From Pseudomonadota bacterium (GTDB lineage Bacteria; Pseudomonadota; Gammaproteobacteria; Burkholderiales; Thiobacillaceae), in NCBI GenBank assembly GCA_021791235.1, contig JAJYXA010000268.1, positions 1 to 10,466 on the forward strand: a stretch of DNA of 10,466 bases. Reading direction: 5' to 3'. This document shows positions 1 through 6,894 of the stretch, in pieces (positions within the stretch are counted from its first letter, which is position 1; the number at the start of each line of letters is the position of its first letter). Below the pieces are notes generated by a model. That model saw only the letters and a program-made list of their open reading frames with translations, ran no database searches and was not told the DNA's origin. The position numbers and the translations under genes are program-made.

Positions 1-108
1 AACGCATAAACAGATGGTTACATGGAAAATCCGATTCACCTTCTGGGTAACATCTGTCATCGAGGCAAGCTCCTGACATATCTGCGTAAATCTGTGTAAT
101 CTGCGGAT
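1..108. mobile_element. Partial copy A of a ~142 bp MITE-like palindromic repeat
   Basis: Bases 1-55 match 10412-10466 at 54 of 55 positions (T versus C at base 30) in the same orientation. Bases 80-108 are the right terminal inverted repeat: their reverse complement matches 10378-10406 at 26 of 29 positions. Joining this copy's right part to the other copy's left part gives an element of about 142 bp. Inside it, CAGATGGTTAC (11-21) and GTAACATCTG (47-56) form an internal stem with a one-base bulge. The left end of this copy lies outside the window. An 8-base TTTAGGAT at 120-127 mirrors ATCCTAAA at 10370-10377 and may be an outer part of the element or chance. There is no transposase, so any mobility would be in trans. 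This element fills the region downstream of the baseplate gene. Confidence 0.8.
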
Positions 109-126
109 GAACTAAGTTTTTTAGGA

Positions 127-1251
127 TCATTGATCCACCCCGGACACAGGTTCAATGAGGATGATTTCTCCGGTCGTGGCGTTCTTGCCGCGACGATGCT
201 TGCGCTTGTGCGGATGCGCCTTGATCACCCACACGCCATCTTCCTTGAGCGTCAGTTCCGTCACCGCGCCTTCGCTGCGGCCGCCGCTGAACTTGCGCGC
301 CATCAGGAACCACACCGCATCGATGCCATGCGGCTCGGAAACCACGCGCACGCGCTGGCCGGGCTGCCACAGCTTGCCACCCTCGGAAATGCGATGCCCC
401 TTGACCCTGGCGGTCAGCGTGGTGCCGTGCATTCTGGCGTCAGACAGGAGTTTCTCTGCCCGCGCCTGCGCGATGGCGGCATTATCTGACTCGTGGTCGA
501 TCACGATCTTGGGCCGGTAGGCAATCGCCGTCATTTCCGGGTCTTCGTACTTCGCACCGCCATTGTGCTTGCCCTGCTCGGTGGCGGTGCCGTGGGTCTG
601 GCCCAGCACCGTCAGGCGCGAATGGCGCTCGGCAATCGATTTGCGCAGATCCAGCGCCAGCACGTTATTGCCCTTGCCGCTACGGCGCAGGATCAGCGTG
701 GCCACCTCGGGCTGGCTGTAATCCGGCCCGCCGATCACCAGCGTGCCGTCCGGATCGAACCACGGCCACAGGCCGTTGGCCTCGGCGGCGTTGACCAGCA
801 TGTCCCAGGCGCCATCGCCTGGCTCGACATTGATCTTTTCACGGGGAAGGGTCTTGTCCGCAACAATCCGGATTTTATTGATGCCCAGCGGCCGCACCAC
901 CTTGGCCACGATGCTGTCCAGGGTTGCCTGCTTGATCACGAAGATGGGCGCCGAGCAATCCACCAGCACCGCCGCGCCATCGCGGCCGCTCATGCTCAGG
1001 GTATGCGCATGCTTGTCCACGCGCTGGCTGATCTCGTCCACCCGGCCGGTCATCACCGTTTCGCCGCCCACGCGCACCTCGACCGGCGCACCCGCCGCCA
1101 CGTCTGGCGGAATTTCACCGGCGCGCAGTCCCATGCTGACCTGCCAGGCATCCGCCGGGGTGAGCAGATCGGATTCGACCTCGTAACTCTCCCAGTCCTC
1201 ATGCATCTTGCCGCCGATCAGCAGCTGCATCTTGTCAGCGGGCGTAGGCAT
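127..1251 (-). CDS. P: Baseplate hub protein, Mu gpP-like (gp44)
   Basis: 374 residues, matching the Mu gpP / gp44 baseplate family, related to the gpD/gp27-type hub proteins of contractile tails. In that family the protein forms the central ring on which the tail spike sits and from which the tube grows. Visible support is the N-terminal beta-rich start (MQLLIGGK near residue 8), the WPWFDPDGTLVIGG stretch in the middle, and its place directly after gpN. The ATG at 1251 lies inside the end of gpN, a 17-nt overlap. A second ATG at 1230 (residue 8) falls just after the gpN stop and is equally possible; neither has a strong ribosome binding site, so coupling to gpN translation is likely. Residues about 344-357 are very rich in Lys, Arg and His. 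The gene ends in TGA right at the flanking repeat, so the spike gene expected next (gp45) is not in view. Confidence 0.9.
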   Translation of the reverse strand: MPTPADKMQLLIGGKMHEDWESYEVESDLLTPADAWQVSMGLRAGEIPPDVAAGAPVEVRVGGETVMTGRVDEISQRVDKHAHTLSMSGRDGAAVLVDCSAPIFVIKQATLDSIVAKVVRPLGINKIRIVADKTLPREKINVEPGDGAWDMLVNAAEANGLWPWFDPDGTLVIGGPDYSQPEVATLILRRSGKGNNVLALDLRKSIAERHSRLTVLGQTHGTATEQGKHNGGAKYEDPEMTAIAYRPKIVIDHESDNAAIAQARAEKLLSDARMHGTTLTARVKGHRISEGGKLWQPGQRVRVVSEPHGIDAVWFLMARKFSGGRSEGAVTELTLKEDGVWVIKAHPHKRKHRRGKNATTGEIILIEPVSGVDQ

Positions 1252-2461
1252 TGAGCTTGTCCCCCGCCTGGATGAAATTCGGGTAGCGCAGCTTGTTCAG
1301 GCGGAACAGTTCCGGCGCGCGGGTGTGGTCGCCGTACAGGCGATGGGCGACCAGGCGCAGGCTGCCGGGCGCTTCCATCGTGCGCTCGACCAGCGGCGGG
1401 CGCGCTTCGATGATGGCGCGGGCGGCTTCCTGGATCGCCAGCGCCTGGGTCTTGAGCGGCTCGGTGATGGCGCGGCTCTGCTCCAGTGGGTAGATGGCGC
1501 GGCAATCGGCGATGGCGTTCTCGATATGGGTGCGTGCGGTATTGGCGACCGCCTCGATCTCCCCTGGGGAAAGCGTCGGGGTTGACGCCTCGGCAGAGAG
1601 CACCAGACCGGCCGCTTCGGCCGTTCCTGTTGCGACATTGACCTTGACCGTGACGGCAGCAGCGGCCACGGCCTGCTGTTCGGTCGGCGCATAGCCGGCG
1701 GAAATCTGCGCCGGAGCGCTGACCGGTGGCGCGCTGAAAATATCGAACAGGGTCAGGTTGCTTTGTATCGACGCCCAATCGGCCAGCAGGCTGATGCCAA
1801 AATCGCGCACGTCGAGAATTCCGTTAACCAGGGCAGAGATATCGTTGCCCCAGGCGCGCGGGTAAGCCAGCACATCGAGGCCGGAAGTCAGCACGCCCTG
1901 TACCTGCGCCATCGCTGCCAGCAGCGGGCCGGTCATGGCTTTCCTGATGTCGTCCAGCGCCTTGAGCGGGTTGGCCGCGCGTAAGCTATCGACCGTAGTG
2001 GCCAATTGGCTATTTGCCGCCGCAGCGGCGCTGTCGCCATGCTGAAGAACGGCATCGGCTTTCTGGGATGCCACGCTGCGGTCAAAGAAGGGTTGGCTTG
2101 GGGTGGATTCGGTGAATTCCAGCGACACTGTCGCCTGATCCACGTTGTCGGCTTCGTGGTGGATGCGGTAGCTGGTGAGCTGGGCGAAGATCACCCCGAA
2201 CACCGGATGGGTCAGGTCACCCTCGCCGGGCTCATCCAGCGCTTGCAAAAAGCCTTTCAGCCGCTGCTCGTAATCGTCCCCGAAGAAAACGGCCTGCATG
2301 GAAACCTTGCGCGCGCCGCGCCCAAGGTCTTCCACGTCCGCGCCATCTATGTAGGGGTAAGCGTGCTCGGCGCAAGCGCGATCCGCGCTGTCGTCGGTGC
2401 TGACAATGTCGAATTCGATGCCGCGAAACGAGGCTTCGAGTAGGGTGTCTTTCCAGGCCAT
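1235..2461 (-). CDS. N: DNA circularisation / tail protein, Mu gpN-like (gp43)
   Basis: 408 residues from the ATG at 2461, whose start (MAWKDTLLEASFRG) is typical of the DNA_circ_N family; a GTG two codons upstream (2467) is less likely. In Mu, gpN is needed for tail formation and has been linked to circularisation of injected DNA. The N-terminal ~95 residues carry the family domain, followed by a long Ala-rich, probably helical middle. The last ~41 residues (about 368-408), starting LRLVAHRLYGD and ending KLNAYAR, resemble the small LysM-like tail protein X fold of other phages, so this looks like a fusion of that module. There is no good Shine-Dalgarno in the 57 bp after the tape measure stop, unlike most neighbours. 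The 3' end overlaps gpP by 17 nt. Confidence 0.9.
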   Translation of the reverse strand: MAWKDTLLEASFRGIEFDIVSTDDSADRACAEHAYPYIDGADVEDLGRGARKVSMQAVFFGDDYEQRLKGFLQALDEPGEGDLTHPVFGVIFAQLTSYRIHHEADNVDQATVSLEFTESTPSQPFFDRSVASQKADAVLQHGDSAAAAANSQLATTVDSLRAANPLKALDDIRKAMTGPLLAAMAQVQGVLTSGLDVLAYPRAWGNDISALVNGILDVRDFGISLLADWASIQSNLTLFDIFSAPPVSAPAQISAGYAPTEQQAVAAAAVTVKVNVATGTAEAAGLVLSAEASTPTLSPGEIEAVANTARTHIENAIADCRAIYPLEQSRAITEPLKTQALAIQEAARAIIEARPPLVERTMEAPGSLRLVAHRLYGDHTRAPELFRLNKLRYPNFIQAGDKLNAYAR

Positions 2462-2518
2462 GCGCACAGGTTACGCGCGTGCGGGAGACCGGTTAAGGAG
2501 GAAGCGGTTCCGGGATGA

Positions 2519-4342
2519 TCAGTGGCGGCGAGCTTGTCGCTCGTTTCTGCCGTTGACGACGGCGGCCATTTGCTGGCCGTCGATACTTAGGTTGACCTCC
2601 AGTGCTCGCTCGGCTTCCTTATTGCCGAAATTCGCCAGGATGGTGGCGATCGTGCCCTCGATCTTGTCCGCGAGATCGGTGCCCTCAATGCCTTTATATA
2701 ACAGAGACCCGGCACCGTAGCCAGCGAGTCCTGCCGCACCAATCATCCCCCCCGCTGAGGCCAGCGCCCCAGTTCCCAGCGAAGAGAGCGCCGTCATGGA
2801 TGGGGCTGCGAATAGCAGCCGGGCGCCTGTTGCCAGTTTTTTCAGCAAGCCAGGCGCTGCGGCGCCGGCCGCTACCTCGGCAGAGGAACTGGCTGAACTC
2901 GCGCCAGCCACCCCATCTTTCGGCATGTTGACCACGAATACAGGCGTCACGCCGGCGGCGGCCTGTAGAGCCTTTCCCTCGGCCACTCCGACTGCAGTTG
3001 ATGCGCCCCCTTTAATGAGACCATTGATCATCCGCATGCCGTGAAATCCGCCTTTTAGCATCTGGTAGATGCCATATCCGGCAATTCCCGCCAGCCCAAT
3101 CCCGGCAGCATCACCGCCAATCGCCGTGGCAGCAGGATGGTTTTGCATCGCCTTGCCGGCAGAATCTGCCAGGTCATTCACAAGATTCGCGCCCTGCGTC
3201 AGTTTGTCCAGCATCGGATCGAATGCGGTGGCCAATGTCGTCTGGATTGTCCCGGCGGCGGCCTTCGCCGCCATATTAAAACCGCGCATCCGTATTTCCA
3301 TGCGCGCCTCCAGATCGAGCGAAGTTTCCATTTCTTCTCTCATCTTGCTGAAGATGTCTTTCCCGGTCCCGGCCATCAGCGCCGTGCGCATGCCTTCCTG
3401 GCCCCAGATGTCATGCGCCAGCTTGGCTTTGACATTGTCGCCCTTGATATTGACGAATGCTTCGCGCATCATTTTGATCTGCGCTTCCAAGCCGATATAT
3501 TTCCCATCCTTATAAAGCTTGTTCTCGAATTTTCCATCATGCATCTGCGCCAATCCAAGCTTTAACATGGACTCGCGCTGGCGCTTGGTCAGCCCGGCGG
3601 AGTCCAGGATGAACCGGTTGATGGCGGTGCCCGATTCCAGGCCCAGGGGAGCCATCGCCGCAGAGATCGTGGCGGAGTCCTTGAATGACACGTTCAGCAA
3701 TTTTGCCGTGGCGCCGAACTGCTTGAGCGAATACATGATCTCCTGCAAATTTCCAGGACTGGCGGATTCCGCGCGCATCAGGATATCCGCGCTGGGCTTG
3801 TAATCCTTTCCCTGGAAATCAAATTGCTTGCCGATGCGGGCCAGCATGTCGCCCACCTGATCGGGCGCAACGCCGGAAACCGTCGCCAGGCCGGCCGCCG
3901 CCCATGCCGCGCCGCGCTTTCCCATTACCGCATCGGCCTCCACACCAGCCTTGAGCAAGGCGCCCTGTATTTCCACCACTTCCTTGGCAGAATACGGCGC
4001 CGCCTTGGAAATATCGACCGCCGTTTGCCGGACTTCCTTAAGCTTGTTGGCCAGGTCGGCGGCGCTATCGGTCGATTTGGCGATATTTCCCTCCACCGCC
4101 AGCATGGCTTCCTGCAAGTCTGCGGCCGCGCGGACACCCGGCTGCATTTTGGATTTCAGGTAAGAATAGGCCGCAACCGCCTGCAATCCCTTGGATATCG
4201 ACGCATTCATGGCATCGAAGTCGCGCTTGACCTGTACGCTGGAATTGCCTAGATTAAGAATGTCGTTTTTAATGCGCGACAGCACGCCGGACACGCCATT
4301 GATGGCCGTAAGCTGGAGCGCCAGGGCGAGGGTCGTGGACAT
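2519..4342 (-). CDS. Tail tape measure protein (Mu gp42 position)
   Basis: 607 residues. In tailed phages this protein sets tail length, fills the tube during assembly and helps DNA enter the cell. The assignment rests on its place after the tail chaperone, its length (shorter than many; a Mu-sized ~100 nm tail is plausible), helical N-terminal repeats rich in Ala, Lys and Ser, and the PhageMin_Tail-like central part (about residues 70-330). Two Gly/Ala-rich hydrophobic stretches, about 405-428 and 518-548, are typical membrane-interacting segments of the family. The C-terminus (EVNLSIDGQQMAAVVNG) resembles the ends of Mu-type tape measures. The ATG at 4342 has GAGGA eight bases upstream. Parts of the gene, for example about 3280-3580, look more AT-rich than the flanking structural genes, consistent with mosaic origin. 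Confidence 0.92.
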   Translation of the reverse strand: MSTTLALALQLTAINGVSGVLSRIKNDILNLGNSSVQVKRDFDAMNASISKGLQAVAAYSYLKSKMQPGVRAAADLQEAMLAVEGNIAKSTDSAADLANKLKEVRQTAVDISKAAPYSAKEVVEIQGALLKAGVEADAVMGKRGAAWAAAGLATVSGVAPDQVGDMLARIGKQFDFQGKDYKPSADILMRAESASPGNLQEIMYSLKQFGATAKLLNVSFKDSATISAAMAPLGLESGTAINRFILDSAGLTKRQRESMLKLGLAQMHDGKFENKLYKDGKYIGLEAQIKMMREAFVNIKGDNVKAKLAHDIWGQEGMRTALMAGTGKDIFSKMREEMETSLDLEARMEIRMRGFNMAAKAAAGTIQTTLATAFDPMLDKLTQGANLVNDLADSAGKAMQNHPAATAIGGDAAGIGLAGIAGYGIYQMLKGGFHGMRMINGLIKGGASTAVGVAEGKALQAAAGVTPVFVVNMPKDGVAGASSASSSAEVAAGAAAPGLLKKLATGARLLFAAPSMTALSSLGTGALASAGGMIGAAGLAGYGAGSLLYKGIEGTDLADKIEGTIATILANFGNKEAERALEVNLSIDGQQMAAVVNGRNERQARRH

Positions 4343-4625
4343 TTACTTTATCCTCGGTGGGTTGATCGGTCTGGTGCTGGCCTGGTGCTGGCTTAGCCTG
4401 ACCTGGATGTGGCGGGTTTTGCTGCTGCTATTCTGTGCCGGTTTTCCGCCATTCGTAGCGCTCGGCTTCTTGGTTCTACCCCCGCTGGGCCTGTCTAACC
4501 CCACATCGGCCGCACTGGGCGCGGCCGGGTGGATTATGCTTTGCGCTTTTTTCGTGATGAGACAAAACGCTTCTCGCTCTCAATGGTTCTGCCCGGGCGC
4601 TGTATTTCGGCATAAGCCTCGATAA
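4335..4625 (+). CDS. Possible antisense small membrane protein (96 aa)
   Basis: Plus-strand ORF from a GTG at 4335 to TAA at 4625, filling the only gap of this size (about 190 bp, 4343-4533) in the minus-strand operon. It encodes three likely membrane segments: residues about 3-21 (IYFILGGLIGLVLAW), about 27-52, and about 58-76 (AALGAAGWIMLCAFF). A basic tail ends in FRHKPR. The minus strand here has no substantial ORF, so the hydrophobicity is not a shadow of another gene. By hand count about 48 of 66 codons across the gap end in G or C, as expected for real coding in this GC-rich DNA. Weak points: a GTG start, only a poor GAGG-like site before it, and a 3' part overlapping the chaperone extension on the other strand. 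I recognise no family. A holin-like, exclusion or cargo role cannot be told from sequence. Confidence 0.35.
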   Translation: MDIYFILGGLIGLVLAWCWLSLTWMWRVLLLLFCAGFPPFVALGFLVLPPLGLSNPTSAALGAAGWIMLCAFFVMRQNASRSQWFCPGAVFRHKPR

Positions 4626-4728
4626 ACCCCAGTGCCTCGGCCTCACCCATCTCCAGCGCATCGGTCGCAGCAAAGCCGATTTTAAGCAGCGCCAGCTGCA
4701 GCTTTCTCAGGTTGCTCGCCCGAGTCTC
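4534..4728 (-). CDS. Frameshifted C-terminal extension of tail assembly chaperone (gp41')
   Basis: Open reading frame in the +1 (equivalently -2) frame relative to gp41, bounded upstream by TGA at 4740-4738 and ending at TAA 4536-4534. It encodes about 64 residues beginning ETRASNLRKLQLALL, with GEAEALGFIEAYAEI in the middle and a basic end (SRKKRKA). It has no sensible start codon or ribosome binding site of its own, and it continues immediately from gp41 before the tape measure gene. This matches the conserved two-protein tail chaperone arrangement (lambda G/GT type), in which a fraction of ribosomes shift frame to make a long form. The fused product would be about 162-163 residues. Mu itself is reported to use a -2 shift here, the same frame relation as seen in this window. 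The exact start of the extension depends on the shift site. Confidence 0.72.
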   Translation of the reverse strand, partial: ETRASNLRKLQLALLKIGFAATDALEMGEAEALGFIEAYAEIQRPGRTIESEKRFVSSRKKRKA

Positions 4729-5023
4729 GAAAGGTTTTCAGGCGTTCGCGCAGCTTATTCGCGCCCTCCATCAATGCCTGCATGTCGGTTTCATATAAAT
4801 CCATCAGCAGATCGACGTTGATGCGCTCTGCCGCGAGGCTACCAAAGCTCACGATCTGCTTGGCCTGCATCAGCAATCCCAGATAGCTTTCGTTTTTTCC
4901 GGCGCGCTCGTCTTCCATCGCCTCGATGGAATCGCGTACTTTCTGTGGGCGAAGCACCACTTCACGGTGCAGCTCTCCATCCAGCTCAACCCCGACTGGC
5001 AAAGTGACCTTTTGTGTAATCAT
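4682..5023 (-). CDS. Tail assembly chaperone, Mu gp41-like
   Basis: 113 residues, short form of the tail assembly chaperone. The family binds the tape measure protein and recruits tube subunits, and it is not normally part of the mature virion. The sequence begins MITQKVTLPVGVELDGEL and has a charged helical body (LYETDMQALMEGANKLRERL). Its place between the tube and tape measure genes is the standard one. The ATG overlaps the tube stop as ATGA (5023-5020), so translation is probably coupled. The last ~15 residues after the possible slip at Phe98 (RDSGEQPEKAAAGAA) are low-complexity, as often seen for the unshifted end of such chaperones. Confidence 0.88.
   Translation of the reverse strand: MITQKVTLPVGVELDGELHREVVLRPQKVRDSIEAMEDERAGKNESYLGLLMQAKQIVSFGSLAAERINVDLLMDLYETDMQALMEGANKLRERLKTFRDSGEQPEKAAAGAA
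4716..4732 (-). other. Candidate programmed frameshift site in gp41
   Basis: The shift must occur between the out-of-frame TGA at 4740 and the gp41 stop at 4682. Two candidates lie close together on the minus strand. ACC TTT CGA (TTT at 4732-4730) would allow a +1 slip with perfect re-pairing of tRNA-Phe from TTT to TTC, next to CGA. TCG GGC GA (4723-4716) contains GGGCGA, the end of the GGGGGGCGA motif proposed for the -2 shift in Mu, but only three G remain, so re-pairing after a -2 slip would be poor. Both lead into the same downstream frame. Which one is used, or whether either is, cannot be decided from sequence alone. Confidence 0.45.
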
Positions 5024-5394
5024 TCCATCACCTCGCGCAGCGCCGCCATCGTCAGATCCTGCTTGGCCTCGCCATCGACGGTGTATTTCTTGCCCACGTC
5101 CAGCGTGAAACAGTCCAGGTAGCTGGTGCGCTTGCCGCCGGCGGAAAGCGGGTAGATCGAAATCTTCGCGCCCTCGATGCCGGCCCAGTCGATGTCGCCC
5201 TGGAGCGGGATCACGGCGGTGACTTTCAGGTCGAATTCGCCGATGCCCTTGGCGAAACCCTTGGCGCGGCCAGTCTTGTTCATGGTCTTGACCAGCTTGC
5301 GCCCGGTCTTGTTAGTGATGTCCAGGCTTTCGATCTCGACTTCCTGGCCGTTTACCTCCATCACGATGGAGCCCATATATTCTTGCAGTGGCAT
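5020..5394 (-). CDS. M: Tail tube protein, Mu gpM-like (gp40)
   Basis: 124 residues, the size of the Mu gpM tube protein family. It polymerises as stacked hexameric rings to make the inner tail tube inside the sheath. Support: GSIVMEVNGQEVEIESLDI near the N-terminus, IGEFDLKVTAVIPLQGDIDW in the middle (alternating beta-strand pattern), and its position directly after the sheath gene. The ATG at 5394 has an excellent AGGAG six bases upstream (TTAGGAGAAACACATG). A REP-like palindrome separates it from the sheath gene, the largest spacer among the tail genes, so tube and sheath levels might be set partly by their own ribosome binding sites. Confidence 0.93.
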   Translation of the reverse strand: MPLQEYMGSIVMEVNGQEVEIESLDITNKTGRKLVKTMNKTGRAKGFAKGIGEFDLKVTAVIPLQGDIDWAGIEGAKISIYPLSAGGKRTSYLDCFTLDVGKKYTVDGEAKQDLTMAALREVME

Positions 5395-5408
5395 GTGTTT
5401 CTCCTAAT

Positions 5409-5424
5409 ATTGAGCTATTGAGCT
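5409..5424. repeat. Tandem 8-bp duplication ATTGAGCT
   Basis: Two exact head-to-tail copies of ATTGAGCT lie in the spacer just upstream of the tube gene ribosome binding site and beside the REP-like palindrome. This is most likely replication slippage. It does not flank the palindrome, so it is not a target-site duplication of it. Confidence 0.6.
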
Positions 5425-5430
5425 GTGATA

Positions 5431-5470
5431 CCCACCCTCACCCCAACCCTCTCCCTGAGGGAGAGGGGGT
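5431..5470. repeat. REP-like GC palindrome 1 (sheath-tube spacer)
   Basis: CACCCTCACCCCAACC leads into an inverted repeat, CCCTCTCCC at 5447-5455 and GGGAGAGGG at 5459-5467, with a three-base TGA loop. This is the type of intergenic repeat found in many proteobacterial genomes. It ends three bases before the sheath stop codon. In the minus-strand transcript it would form a stable hairpin between sheath and tube messages. It is followed by a T run only on the plus strand. Confidence 0.75.
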
Positions 5471-5472
5471 TT

Positions 5473-6894
5473 TTACAGCAGCAGATCGATGCGGCCGGCG
5501 AAGACGTGCAGGCCGTTCACCACGTCGGTCGGGATCTTCGCGTCGAGGCGGTTGGGGTCCTGCAGATCGCGCTCGACGATCAGGCCTGCTGCGTTGGCAG
5601 CCACCATCTCGACGATCTCCAGCTCCTCCAGCTTGGTCAGCACGTCCAGCAGCTCGGAGCGCACTTTGGGCGCGGTGCGTTCGGACAGCTTCTCGCGCGG
5701 GAAGCGCAGGCTGATGCGCTCGCGGCAGGCCTTGCGCACGTAGTCCAGGGTGCGGATGGTGGTGAGGTCGAGCAGGCTGATGTCGTCGATGCCCTGGGCG
5801 TCCTTGGTGTAGGTGGTGATGGCGCGCACGATCTGCACGCGCTCGCCGGGCCCCACTTCCAGCGGCGTGACGCCGTTGTAGAGGGCGTTCTCCTGCTCGA
5901 CGCGGCCCAGGCGGCTGGCCAGAGGCGGCGCTGCAATGCCGACCAGGGGCAGCAGGTTGAGCGGCCGGGCGGGGTCTTCCTCGCTTGCCACCACGGCGCC
6001 ATAGGCCGCGCCCATTTCATAGTTCAGGCTGACCGTGCCCGGCAGCAGCGGCATGGAGATGCGGCCCGAATCGATCAGGGCGGCCAGCGTGGTCGACGCA
6101 GCCAGCGTGCCGGTGTTGCCGGTGACGCCGATCGCGCCGCGCTGCTCCAGGGGGCCGCTGACGCTGTCCAGATGGGTGCGCAGCGCCGTCAGGCTGGTCT
6201 GGTCGGCATAGGGCGAGATGATGATGTTGTGCCCGGCGGCGAACACGGCGGCCAGCGCCGTGGCGATATCAGGGTCGGTGGCGCCGGCGGACATGGCCAC
6301 CACCGCTGCCGTGACGCCGGTTGCCGTGGTAGTGGCAGACAGGGCGATACCGTTGCCCAGGGTGCCCTTGTTCTTGGCAGTGAGAGTGACCACGCCCAGC
6401 GCCGAGGTGGCCGTGACCGGCAGATCCGGCTGCTTGCCGATCTGCGTCACGATGGCGGCCGCCATCGCGGTCGCGGTGTCGGCGCTGGCCACGGCGATAT
6501 CCACCGTCTGGCTGCCGATGTTGAGGCGAATTCCGCCAGGGCCGGATGCGGGCCCGGTGAGCGTCAGCGTGCCGGTCGCCACCACGCCGGCGCCGGCATC
6601 GTCCAGGGCGATCACGGTCAGCGCCAGATAGGGGTTGGCCTTGATCGCGGCACGCGCCATGAGGTGGGCAACCGATCCCTTGCCGAAATAGGTCGCTGCC
6701 TCCGTGTCCGAAAACACGTCCACCGGCGTCAGCGCCGCCTGGCTGCCAGCCGCGATTTTCTGGCCGATGATCAGCGTCTTCTGCAGGTTGCCCGGCAGGG
6801 TGCGCACCGCTAGCTTGGTGTTGAACTCGAAATACTTGCCCGGCTTGCGGATGCTGGCGGGGATGTTGTCAAAAGCGATGTTCGGGCTGGCCAT
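5473..6894 (-). CDS. L: Tail sheath protein, Mu gpL-like (gp39)
   Basis: 473 residues, close to the usual size of Mu-type sheaths. It assembles around the tube and contracts to drive it through the host envelope. The start (MASPNIAFDNIPASIRKPG) is characteristic of gpL. Residues about 105-195 (TGTLTLTGPASG onward) form a Thr/Ala-rich inserted beta domain, probably exposed on the tail surface. The C-terminal part contains the conserved sheath core, including TYTKDAQGIDDISLLDL (about 364-380) and the charged LRFPREKLSERTAPKVRSEL stretch, and ends VNGLHVFAGRIDLLL. The start ATG overlaps the upstream stop by one base (TAATG) and uses AGGAG inside the end of the preceding gene, giving tight coupling. 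Very long antisense frames opposite this gene are a GC-rich coding artefact. Confidence 0.95.
   Translation of the reverse strand: MASPNIAFDNIPASIRKPGKYFEFNTKLAVRTLPGNLQKTLIIGQKIAAGSQAALTPVDVFSDTEAATYFGKGSVAHLMARAAIKANPYLALTVIALDDAGAGVVATGTLTLTGPASGPGGIRLNIGSQTVDIAVASADTATAMAAAIVTQIGKQPDLPVTATSALGVVTLTAKNKGTLGNGIALSATTTATGVTAAVVAMSAGATDPDIATALAAVFAAGHNIIISPYADQTSLTALRTHLDSVSGPLEQRGAIGVTGNTGTLAASTTLAALIDSGRISMPLLPGTVSLNYEMGAAYGAVVASEEDPARPLNLLPLVGIAAPPLASRLGRVEQENALYNGVTPLEVGPGERVQIVRAITTYTKDAQGIDDISLLDLTTIRTLDYVRKACRERISLRFPREKLSERTAPKVRSELLDVLTKLEELEIVEMVAANAAGLIVERDLQDPNRLDAKIPTDVVNGLHVFAGRIDLLL

Noticed and set aside
493..1254. 253-codon plus-strand ORF opposite gpP
   Set aside because: Same kind of antisense artefact; His/Arg/Ala-rich, no family resemblance, and gpP on the other strand is well supported.
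2491..2516. TAAGGAGGAAG as a ribosome binding site near the gpN start
   Set aside because: It lies on the plus strand and faces away from gpN; no supported plus-strand gene follows it.
4476..4673. 65-codon minus-strand ORF starting MLRPMRWRW
   Set aside because: It is in a different frame from the chaperone extension, is Arg/Trp-rich and has no good ribosome binding site; the extension frame matches the tail chaperone family instead.
5447..5474. Stem followed by GGTTTTT that looks like a rho-independent terminator
   Set aside because: The T run follows the stem only on the plus strand, where no supported gene ends. For the minus-strand operon there is no U run, and the hairpin belongs to a repeated palindrome family.
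5425..6813. 462-codon plus-strand ORF opposite the tail sheath gene
   Set aside because: It is the antisense of a clear gpL gene; the product is rich in Gly, Arg, His and Gln with no recognisable fold, a usual artefact in GC-rich coding DNA.
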